This document shows, in pieces, positions 7,826 through 14,597 of a stretch of DNA of 36,707 nt. The first letter of the stretch is position 1, and each line of letters begins with the position of its first letter. Position numbers and translations under genes: made by a program. This DNA comes from Streptomyces aureus (GTDB lineage Bacteria > Actinomycetota > Actinomycetes > Streptomycetales > Streptomycetaceae). The stretch is from positions 1 through 36,707 of the forward strand of contig NZ_LIPQ01000100.1 in NCBI RefSeq assembly GCF_001418135.1, in the 5' to 3' direction. Under the pieces are notes generated by a model that saw only the letters and a list, made by a program, of their open reading frames with translations, was not told the DNA's origin and made no database searches.

Positions 7826-8599
7826 GTGCAGTCGCATGCGTACATGGAGTGGACATCGATCGGGCGGGGGTGGTCAGCGGTGGCAGAGAGCGCGGGCTCC
7901 GTGATGCTCGCCCGTTCGGCGATGAACCGGGCCGCGACCGAGGGACAGCGGCCCGCGGGGCGCCCGGTCCGGGGTGCGCGGCGCATCAGCGCGGCGCTCG
8001 CCGGGCTGGCCGCTTCCACGCGGTACGAGTTGCTGACCTTCGACGACCCGGTCGCGTCGGCGGGCTGCGCGATCCCCGAGCCGTTCCTGGAGCTGGCGGA
8101 GGCGTGCATGCGGGCGGCGGCGGAGCGGGCCGGCGAGGTCCGGCGGATCGTGCCGCGGCACGCGCTGCCACACCTTGAGGGCGGGCTCCGGATCCCCGGC
8201 CGGGCCCGGCTCGCGGAGGCCATCCCGTTCAAGATGATCGTCGTCGACCGGACGGTGGCCGCGGTCCCGCTCGACCTGGAGCTGCTCTACAACGGGCTGT
8301 TGCTGATCCGCGACCCGGTGGTGGTGCAGGCCCTCGCCCGGGCGCATCACGCCTGCTGGGCGACGGCCGAGGAGTTGACGTACGCGCCGCCGTCCCCGCG
8401 ACCGTCGTGTGATCTTCCGCCACAGCTGCGTCCGGTGCTCGACGCCCTGTTGTCGGGGGTCACGGACGAGACGGCGGCGGCCCGGCTCGGCATGTCCGCG
8501 CGGACGTACAGCCGACGGGTGGGCGAGCTGATGGCCGCCCTCGGCACGACGAGCCGCTTCCGCGCGGGCGCGGAAGCGGCTCGAAGGGGGTGGCTGTGA
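7826..8599 (+). CDS. LuxR-type HTH regulator (orphan)
   Basis: A 257-residue protein with a recognisable LuxR/FixJ-type helix-turn-helix only at its C-terminus (about 200-257: PPQLRPVLDALLSGVTDETAA, RLGMSARTYSRRVGELMAAL, ending SRFRAGAEAARRGWL, which is typical of the family). The N-terminal part (about 30-190) looks like the phospholipase-D-like or TrmB-like sensor domain of many Streptomyces orphan LuxR proteins: a helical dimerisation piece, then YELLTFDDP and IPFKMIVVDRTVAAVPLD. There is no receiver domain, so it is not a classical response regulator. The GTG at 7826 was taken because AGGGG lies about 10 nt upstream; an ATG at 7844 is the alternative. A 16-bp perfect inverted repeat sits within its last codons. 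The gene is divergent from the VWA lipoprotein gene (161-bp gap), so it may control that gene. Confidence 0.82.
   Translation: MQSHAYMEWTSIGRGWSAVAESAGSVMLARSAMNRAATEGQRPAGRPVRGARRISAALAGLAASTRYELLTFDDPVASAGCAIPEPFLELAEACMRAAAERAGEVRRIVPRHALPHLEGGLRIPGRARLAEAIPFKMIVVDRTVAAVPLDLELLYNGLLLIRDPVVVQALARAHHACWATAEELTYAPPSPRPSCDLPPQLRPVLDALLSGVTDETAAARLGMSARTYSRRVGELMAALGTTSRFRAGAEAARRGWL
8550..8583. repeat. 16-bp perfect inverted repeat in the 3' end of the LuxR-type gene
   Basis: 8550-8565 is the exact reverse complement of 8568-8583, with GG between. It ends 16 nt before the stop codon and encodes the conserved SRFRAGAEAAR tail. It may act as an intragenic terminator between this gene and the convergent ABC permease gene, since 8600-8737 shows only weaker hairpins. 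Confidence 0.8.
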
Positions 8600-8737
8600 G
8601 CGGAAGACGCCAGGGGGTGCCTTGTCGATCACGCCGCGAGCCCGGCCTGATCGGCAGGACACCCCCCAGGGCCCCGGCTGGGACTGCCGTTCGGGAGTGC
8701 CGGTGACCGGTGCCGGTCGGGAGTCGCCGGTCGGGGC

Positions 8738-9625
8738 CTACGACACGATGTCCTTGCGGGCGAAGCCGCGGAAGGCGAGCGCGAAGAGGACGAGGGCGTA
8801 CGTCAGTGAGATCGCCGTGCCCTTCACCATGCCGCCCCACTCCAGCTGCGGCTGGAGCGCGTCGATCCAGGCGAACTGCCAGTGCGCGGGCAGGTACTCG
8901 CGCCAGTCGCCGAGCGCCGTGACGGCGTCCAGGACGTTGCCGACGATCGTCAGGCCGACGGCTCCGCCGACCGCGCCGAGCGGGGCGTCGGTGCGGGTGG
9001 AGAGCCAGAAGGCCAGGCCCGCGGTGACCAGTTGGGAGGCGAAGACGAAGGCGACGGCGATGCCGATGCGGAGCACCGCGTCCCCGGCGGGCACCGCGCC
9101 GCCGGTGGGCAGCTGGAGCGGTCCCCAGCCGTAGGCGACCGTGCCCACGGCCAGGGCGACGAGCGGCAGCAGGATCATCGCGGCCGCGCTGTAGGCGAGG
9201 GCGACCGTCAGTTTGGAGGCGAGGAGCCGGGACCGGGGCACGGGCGCGGCCAGGAGGTAGCGCAGGGAGGACCAGCTCGCCTCGGAGGCGACGGTGTCCC
9301 CGCAGAACAGCGCGACCGGGACGACGAGGAGGAACCCGGCCGAGACGAAGAGGCTGGTCGCGGCGAAGTTGGCGCCGGAGGCGGTCGCCGTGTCCATCAG
9401 GGTGATGCGGCCGTTGCGGCCGCCGTCCTGGTCGCCGCCGATCGCGAAGGCGATCAGCAGGACGAAGGGCAGGGCGACCAGGATGCCGCCCATGATCAGG
9501 GTGCGGCGGCGCTTCCACTGGCGCACGGCCTCGACGCGCAGCGGCAGGGTGCGTCCGGCGCGGTAGCCGGGGGCGGACTCCACGGGCGCCGCGGGAGCCG
9601 TGGGGGTGTCGAGCAGCGGGCTCAT
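8738..9625 (-). CDS. ABC transporter permease (ABC-2 type)
   Basis: A 295-residue membrane protein with six likely transmembrane segments, including IMGGILVALPFVLLIAFAI, SLFVSAGFLLVVPVALFCG, YSAAAMILLPLVALAVGTV, IAVAFVFASQLVTAGLAFWL, GAVGGAVGLTIVGNVLDAV and ISLTYALVLFALAF. Between segments 2 and 3 lies SLRYLLAAPVPRSRLLASK, typical of ABC-2 permeases. Its ATG overlaps the TGA of the upstream hydrolase-ABC fusion gene by 4 bp (ATGA), so the two are translationally coupled and should form one exporter. The N-terminus (about 1-30) is a cytoplasmic Pro/Ala-rich tail. The substrate is unknown. Confidence 0.9.
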   Translation of the reverse strand: MSPLLDTPTAPAAPVESAPGYRAGRTLPLRVEAVRQWKRRRTLIMGGILVALPFVLLIAFAIGGDQDGGRNGRITLMDTATASGANFAATSLFVSAGFLLVVPVALFCGDTVASEASWSSLRYLLAAPVPRSRLLASKLTVALAYSAAAMILLPLVALAVGTVAYGWGPLQLPTGGAVPAGDAVLRIGIAVAFVFASQLVTAGLAFWLSTRTDAPLGAVGGAVGLTIVGNVLDAVTALGDWREYLPAHWQFAWIDALQPQLEWGGMVKGTAISLTYALVLFALAFRGFARKDIVS

Positions 9626-12339
9626 GCGGCTCCTCCTCCGATCAGGGTCAGGAACGCGTCTTCGAGGCGCCGGTGCGGTCCGACGCCGGTCAGCGGCACG
9701 TCCAGGCCGACGAGTTCGCCGATGAGGGCGGTCGGGTCGAGGGTGTCGAGGCGGACGAGGATGCCGCCGTCGGTCCGGGTCGCGGTGGCGACGCCCGGGA
9801 GGGCGCCGACCTTTTCGACGAGGGCGTCGGGGACGGCCTCCCCGAGGGTGACGAGCAGGGTGTCGCCGGAGCCGGTGATCTCGGCGACCGGTCCGGCCTG
9901 CACGAGCTGTCCCCGGTCCATGACGACGAGGTGGGTGCAGGACTGCTCGACCTCGGCGAGAAGGTGGCTGGAGACGATGACGGTACGGCCGCCGGCCGCG
10001 TACCGGATCATCACCTCGCGCATCTCGCGGATCTGCGGCGGGTCGAGTCCGTTGGTGGGCTCGTCCAGGATCAGCAGGTCCGGCAGGCCGAGCATGGCCT
10101 GGGCGAGGGCGAGGCGCTGCCGCATGCCCTGCGAGTAGGTGCGGACAGCGCGGTCGAGGGCGTTGCCCAGGTTGGCGATGCGCAGGGCCTCGTCGACATG
10201 GGCGTCCTGGGCGGGGCGGCCGGTGGCCCTCCAGTACAGGTCCAGGTTCTCCCGGCCGTTGAGGTGCGGCAGGAAGCCGGCGCCCTCGACGAAGGAGCCG
10301 ACGCGGGAGAGGACCGGGGCGCCGGGCCGGATGGCCTGGCCGAAGACCCGGATCTCGCCCTCGTCGGGGGTGATCAGACCCATCAGCATGCGCAGGGTGG
10401 TGGTCTTTCCGGCGCCGTTGGGTCCGAGGAGTCCGAGGACCTGGCCCTGCTCGACGCGGAAGGTGAGGTCCTTGACGCTGTACCGGTCGCCGCCCTTGTA
10501 CTTCTTGGAGAGCCCGGTGATCTGGAGCGGTACGGCGGCCAGTCCGGGGTCGGGCGAGGGGGCGGCGGTGCGGCGGCGGGCGGTGAGCAGCAGCGCGGCC
10601 GCGGCGGCGAGGCCGAGGAGCGGCAGGCCCCAGACCCACCAGGGCAGGGCGGCGGCCTGGGTGTCGAGGCCGGGGGCGGTGGGGACGGTGAGCGGGCCGT
10701 CGACGGCGACGGTGTAGCCGGCGGGGACGGTCGGGGAGGCGTAGCCGAGGTCGGTGGCGGCGACGACGAGCCGGAGCCGGTGTCCGGCCTCCACCTCGTG
10801 GTCGATCGCGGGCAGGGTGAGCGTGACGCTCTTCCCGGCCTGGGCGCCGTCGACGCGGACGGGGGCGACGAGCTGGGCGGGCAGCACCTGCTGCCGGCCG
10901 TCGGGTCCGACGTCGTACACCTTGGCGAAGAGGACGGCGGAACCGTCGGTGGCGGTGGAGGTGACCTTGACGCGGACGGTCGGGGTGCCGGTGATCCGGA
11001 GCGGCTCGTCCTGCGGCTTCGCGTCGAACCGGGCGTGCTGACCGGGGAAGTCGAGGGAGAGGCCGACGCCGAGGGAGGATAGTCCGGCGACTCCGCCGCC
11101 GAGGCCGGGGACGGCCGAGACGGCGGGCGGTGCGGCGCCCGCGGGGTTCGCGAAGGTCTGCGCCGGTCCGGCGAGCGGGATGTCGGTGGCGCCCGCGGTG
11201 AGACCGGGGTAGCGGTCGTCGGTCGCGGCGCGCAGGGTGGCCTGCCCGTCGGTGGAGTCGACGCCGCCGGTACGGCTGACGCGGAAGGAGGGGCCGGTGT
11301 CGACGGAGGTGTCCTTCTTCAGCCAGCGGTCGAACCAGGTGCTGATCCGTCGTTCGACGCGCTCGGTCTCGCGGTCGCCGCCGTCGTGGCCGCCGGAGAT
11401 CCAGTCGACGGCGACGGGGGCGCCGTTGGCGGTGAGGGTGCGGGCCATCGCGTCGGACTGGGCCAGGGTGAAGAGCGAGTCGGACTGGCCCTGGACGAGC
11501 AGCGCGGGCACCTTGATCCGGGAGCCGACGGCTGAGGGGCTGCGGGCTTCGAGGAGGGTGCGGGCGGCGGCATCAGGCTTCCCGGAGACGGCGACGCGCT
11601 CGTAGAGGGAGCAGAGCTCGGGGGTGAACCGGCCGCAGGCCGCCGTCTTCGCCGTGGGGGCCGTGCCCGCGGGGGCCGTCCCCGTGGTGGCCTTCCCTGC
11701 GGTGGCCTCTCCCGGTGCGGCCGCGGAGGCGGCTCCGGGCTGGTTCCCCGCGGAGAAGAAGATCCCGGCCCAGAGCTTCTTGAAGACACCGTCCGGGAAG
11801 AGGGCGTCGGCGAGGTTCCAGTACGTGATCTGCGGGGCGATGGCGTCGACGCGTCCGTCGTGTCCGGCGGCGAGCAGGGAGATCGCGCCGCCGTAGGAGG
11901 CGCCGGTGACGCCGACGCGCGGGTCGCCCGGCTTGTCGAGGAGGACCTCGGGCCGGGCGGCGAGCCAGTCGATCAGCTTGCGGGCGTCCTTGACCTCGTG
12001 GTCGGGATCGTTGAGCCCGATCTCGCCGCTGGAGGCCCCGAAACCGCGCGCGGACCAGGTGAGGACGGCGTAGCCGTCCCGGGCCAGCTGCTCGGCCTGG
12101 GCGCGGACGTCGTCCTTGGAGCCGCCGAAGCCGTGGCCGAGGAGGACGGCCGGCCGGCGTCCCTCGGCGTCGCCGGTGAAGTACGAGGTGTCGATACGGG
12201 TGCCGTCGAGGTCGAGCATCCGGTCCGCCCGGTGCACGGGCGGCGGATCGTCCGAGGCGACGGCGGTCCAGGTGCCGGCACCCGCGAGGACGGCGAAGAC
12301 GGCGGTGACCGCGGCCCACCGGGGAATTCGGAGTCGCAT
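9622..12339 (-). CDS. Fusion: exported alpha/beta hydrolase (S15/CocE type) + ABC ATPase
   Basis: A 905-residue protein joining two normally separate functions. Residues 1-30 are a signal or anchor (VTAVFAVLAGAGTWTAVA). An alpha/beta hydrolase core runs from about 45 to 345, with oxyanion-side HGFGGS (69-74), nucleophile motif GASYGG (Ser148), probable acid Asp287 (QGQSDSLF) and His318 (SGGHDGGD). A jelly-roll domain of the X-Pro dipeptidyl-peptidase C-terminal type covers about 380-555. A single transmembrane helix follows (about 565-587) and then a basic stretch ARRR. A complete ABC ATPase covers about 604-905: Walker A GPNGAGKTT (639-647), signature YSQGM (735-739), Walker B LLILDEPT (755-762) and switch His792. 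The topology puts the hydrolase outside and the ATPase inside. A 4-bp overlap couples it to the ABC-2 permease gene. There is no frameshift or start between the domains, so the fusion is real in this sequence. The substrate is unknown; peptide or ester cleavage linked to export is inference. Confidence 0.9.
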   Translation of the reverse strand: MRLRIPRWAAVTAVFAVLAGAGTWTAVASDDPPPVHRADRMLDLDGTRIDTSYFTGDAEGRRPAVLLGHGFGGSKDDVRAQAEQLARDGYAVLTWSARGFGASSGEIGLNDPDHEVKDARKLIDWLAARPEVLLDKPGDPRVGVTGASYGGAISLLAAGHDGRVDAIAPQITYWNLADALFPDGVFKKLWAGIFFSAGNQPGAASAAAPGEATAGKATTGTAPAGTAPTAKTAACGRFTPELCSLYERVAVSGKPDAAARTLLEARSPSAVGSRIKVPALLVQGQSDSLFTLAQSDAMARTLTANGAPVAVDWISGGHDGGDRETERVERRISTWFDRWLKKDTSVDTGPSFRVSRTGGVDSTDGQATLRAATDDRYPGLTAGATDIPLAGPAQTFANPAGAAPPAVSAVPGLGGGVAGLSSLGVGLSLDFPGQHARFDAKPQDEPLRITGTPTVRVKVTSTATDGSAVLFAKVYDVGPDGRQQVLPAQLVAPVRVDGAQAGKSVTLTLPAIDHEVEAGHRLRLVVAATDLGYASPTVPAGYTVAVDGPLTVPTAPGLDTQAAALPWWVWGLPLLGLAAAAALLLTARRRTAAPSPDPGLAAVPLQITGLSKKYKGGDRYSVKDLTFRVEQGQVLGLLGPNGAGKTTTLRMLMGLITPDEGEIRVFGQAIRPGAPVLSRVGSFVEGAGFLPHLNGRENLDLYWRATGRPAQDAHVDEALRIANLGNALDRAVRTYSQGMRQRLALAQAMLGLPDLLILDEPTNGLDPPQIREMREVMIRYAAGGRTVIVSSHLLAEVEQSCTHLVVMDRGQLVQAGPVAEITGSGDTLLVTLGEAVPDALVEKVGALPGVATATRTDGGILVRLDTLDPTALIGELVGLDVPLTGVGPHRRLEDAFLTLIGGGAA

Positions 12340-12424
12340 GGTTCGAGCCTAAGCGGGCCGCCTGTGCGCCACGGCTGCCCGGAGACGGAAGTACCGCACC
12401 TCCTCCGGTCGTACGCAGTACGGT

Positions 12425-12450
12425 CCGCGTACCGCAGGCGCGGTACGCGG
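12425..12450. promoter_or_regulatory. Perfect inverted repeat just upstream of the GNAT gene
   Basis: Arms CCGCGTACCGC (12425-12435) and its exact complement (12440-12450) flank AGGC. It ends 23 bp before the GNAT ATG. Several GTAC cores lie around it (12383-12450). It is either an operator or a leader hairpin placed just ahead of the ribosome-binding site (GGAGG near 12464-12468). Confidence 0.55.
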
Positions 12451-12473
12451 GCACGTGAACACTCGGAGGCGGC

Positions 12474-12896
12474 ATGGAGATCCGGCGGGCGGCGACGGTG
12501 GCGGAGCTGCTGGCGGCGGGACACCTGTACGACGACCCGCCCCGGGAGGACTGGGCGGCGCGCTTCCTGGCGGCACCGGGCCATCTGATGCTGATCGCGT
12601 ACACCGGGGACGGATTCCCGGCCGGGTTCGTCTCCGGGATCGAGATGCTGCACCCCGACAAGGGCGCGGAGATGTGCCTCTACGAGCTGTCCGTGGACGA
12701 GGGCCACCGGAGGCGCGGGGTGGGGCGGGCCCTGACGGAGGCGCTCCTCGCGGAGGCCCGGGAGCGGGGCTGTCGGGGCGCGTGGGTGGGCGTGGACACG
12801 GACAACGATCCCGCGCTCGCCACGTACCGGTCGGCGGGCTCGGCGGACGAGGGGGTGTTCTCGATGCTTGGCTGGACCTTCACCGAGAACCGATGA
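12474..12896 (+). CDS. GNAT acetyltransferase, AAC(3)-I-like
   Basis: A 140-residue GNAT-fold enzyme that should transfer acetyl from acetyl-CoA to an amine. The acetyl-CoA-binding motif A is HRRRGVGRAL (78-87). It is preceded by the strand MCLYELSVDEGHRR, and motif B carries TDNDPALATYRSAGS (109-123). The MLHPDKGAEMCLYELSVDE region (58-76) resembles the AAC(3)-I gentamicin acetyltransferase group, but resistance function cannot be claimed from sequence alone. The ATG has GGAGGC 5-6 nt upstream. It is divergent from the hydrolase-ABC gene. Its last codons (FTENR-stop) have been copied in a degenerate tandem array directly downstream. A strong hairpin then separates it from mmsA. Confidence 0.88.
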   Translation: MEIRRAATVAELLAAGHLYDDPPREDWAARFLAAPGHLMLIAYTGDGFPAGFVSGIEMLHPDKGAEMCLYELSVDEGHRRRGVGRALTEALLAEARERGCRGAWVGVDTDNDPALATYRSAGSADEGVFSMLGWTFTENR

Positions 12897-13002
12897 CCGG
12901 ACCTCACTGAGGACCGCGGTGACCTGACCCTCGCCGAGGACCGCTGACCGGACCTTCGCCGAGGACCGCGGTGACCTGAACCTCACCGAGAACCGATGAG
13001 GC
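12875..13002. repeat. Five degenerate ~26-bp tandem copies of the GNAT gene's 3' end
   Basis: Units start at about 12875, 12900, 12926, 12951 and 12978. Each has the core GACC-TCRCCGAG-RACCG. Lengths alternate (25, 26, 25, 27, 25), so the true period is about 51 bp made of two related halves. Unit 1 is the coding end of the acetyltransferase with its stop codon. Unit 5 again spells the codons TENR-stop. Confidence 0.8.
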
Positions 13003-13013
13003 CGGGGACGGCC

Positions 13014-13054
13014 GACGGCCCCCGGGGTGTGCTGTCAGCACCCCGGGGGCCGTC
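13014..13054. terminator. Bidirectional terminator between GNAT gene and mmsA
   Basis: A perfect 16-bp stem (13014-13029 with 13039-13054) with a 9-nt loop lies between the convergent genes, 17 bp from the mmsA stop codon. It can serve both directions. No U-tract is present. Confidence 0.8.
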
Positions 13055-13071
13055 GCCGCGGACCGCCCGCG

Positions 13072-14583
13072 TCAGTGGTTGCGCGGGAAGCCCAGGTCCA
13101 CGCCCGCCGGCGCGTCGGACGGGTCCGGCCAGCGGGTGGTGACGACCTTGCCGCGGGTGTAGAAGTGCACGCCGTCGTTGCCGTAGATGTGGTGGTCGCC
13201 GAAGAGCGAGTCCTTCCAGCCGCCGAAGGAGTGGTAGCCGACCGGCACCGGGATCGGCACGTTCACGCCGACCATGCCCGCCTCGACCTCCAGCTGGAAG
13301 CGGCGGGCGGCGCCGCCGTCCCGGGTGAAGATCGCGGTGCCGTTGCCGAACGGCGAGGCGTTGATGAGGGCGAGGCCCTCGTCGTACGTCTCGGTGCGCA
13401 GCACGCAGAGCACCGGGCCGAAGATCTCGTCCTGGTAGGCCTTGGCCGTGGTCGGCACGTGGTCCAGGAGGGAGAGGCCGATCCAGTGGCCGTCCTCGTG
13501 GCCCTCGACGGTGTAGCCGGTGCCGTCGAGGACGACCTCGCAGCCCTCGTCCGCGGCACCGTGGACGTAGGAGGCGACCTTGTCGCGGTGGACGGCCGTG
13601 ATGAGCGGGCCCATCTCGGAGGTCGGGTCGGTGCCGGGGCCGATCTTGATCTTCTCGGCGCGCTCGCGGATCTTCTGGACCAGCTCGTCGCCGATGGAGC
13701 CGACGGCCACGACGGCCGAGATGGCCATGCAGCGCTCGCCGGCGGAGCCGTACGCCGCGGAGACGGCCGCGTCGGCCGCCGCGTCGAGGTCGGCGTCGGG
13801 GAGGACCAGCATGTGGTTCTTCGCGCCGCCGAGCGCCTGGACGCGCTTGCCGTTGGCGGAGGCGGTGGTGTGGATGTACCGGGCGATCGGGGTCGAGCCG
13901 ACGAAGGAGATCGCGGAGACGTCCGGGTGCTCCAGGAGGCGGTCCACGGCCACCTTGTCGCCGTGCAGGACGTTGAAGACACCGTCCGGGAGGCCCGCCT
14001 CGGCGAGCAGCTCGGCGATCTTGAGGGACGGCGACGGGTCCTTCTCGCTCGGCTTGAGGATGAAGGTGTTGCCGGTCGCGATGGCGATGGGGAACATCCA
14101 CATCGGCACCATGGCCGGGAAGTTGAAGGGCGTGATGCCGGCGACGACGCCGACGGGCTGGCGGATGGACGCCACGTCCACCCGGTTCGACACCTGGGTG
14201 GAGAGCTCGCCCTTGAGCTGGGTGGTGATGCCGCAGGCCAGGTCGACGATCTCCAGGCCGCGGGCGACCTCGCCGAGGGCGTCGGAGTGGACCTTGCCGT
14301 GCTCGGCGACGATCAGCTCGGCGATGGCGTCGCGGTTGGCGTCGAGGAGCGCGCGGAACTTGAAGAGGATGGTGGTGCGCTGGGCGAGCGAGGAGGTGCC
14401 CCAGGTCGCCCAGGCGTCCTTGGCGGCGGCGACGGCGGCGTCGACCTCCTCGACGGAGGCGAGCGCGACCTTCGTGGTCACGGCGCCGGTGGCCGGGTCG
14501 GTGACCGGGCCCCAGTTGCCCGACGTGCCCTCGACGGTCTTGCCACCGATCCAGTGGTTGACGGTCTTGACGGTGTTCGTCAT
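13072..14583 (-). CDS. mmsA: Methylmalonate-semialdehyde dehydrogenase (CoA-acylating)
   Basis: A 503-residue cytoplasmic aldehyde dehydrogenase that converts malonate or methylmalonate semialdehyde plus CoA and NAD+ to acetyl-CoA or propionyl-CoA. It is the last step of inositol breakdown (IolA) and of valine breakdown. The catalytic Cys285 lies in GSAGERCMAISAVV. The NAD-binding region has GITPFNFPAMVP (149-160) and FILKPSEKDPS (174-184). The LGGAKNHM motif (251-258) has Asn in place of the Glu of ordinary aldehyde dehydrogenases, as expected for the CoA-dependent subclass. AAGGAG lies about 9 nt upstream of the ATG. It starts 14 bp after iolD, as the last gene of the iolCBD-mmsA operon, and ends at the hairpin 13014-13054. 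Confidence 0.95.
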   Translation of the reverse strand: MTNTVKTVNHWIGGKTVEGTSGNWGPVTDPATGAVTTKVALASVEEVDAAVAAAKDAWATWGTSSLAQRTTILFKFRALLDANRDAIAELIVAEHGKVHSDALGEVARGLEIVDLACGITTQLKGELSTQVSNRVDVASIRQPVGVVAGITPFNFPAMVPMWMFPIAIATGNTFILKPSEKDPSPSLKIAELLAEAGLPDGVFNVLHGDKVAVDRLLEHPDVSAISFVGSTPIARYIHTTASANGKRVQALGGAKNHMLVLPDADLDAAADAAVSAAYGSAGERCMAISAVVAVGSIGDELVQKIRERAEKIKIGPGTDPTSEMGPLITAVHRDKVASYVHGAADEGCEVVLDGTGYTVEGHEDGHWIGLSLLDHVPTTAKAYQDEIFGPVLCVLRTETYDEGLALINASPFGNGTAIFTRDGGAARRFQLEVEAGMVGVNVPIPVPVGYHSFGGWKDSLFGDHHIYGNDGVHFYTRGKVVTTRWPDPSDAPAGVDLGFPRNH

Positions 14584-14597
14584 GACGAAATGCTCCT

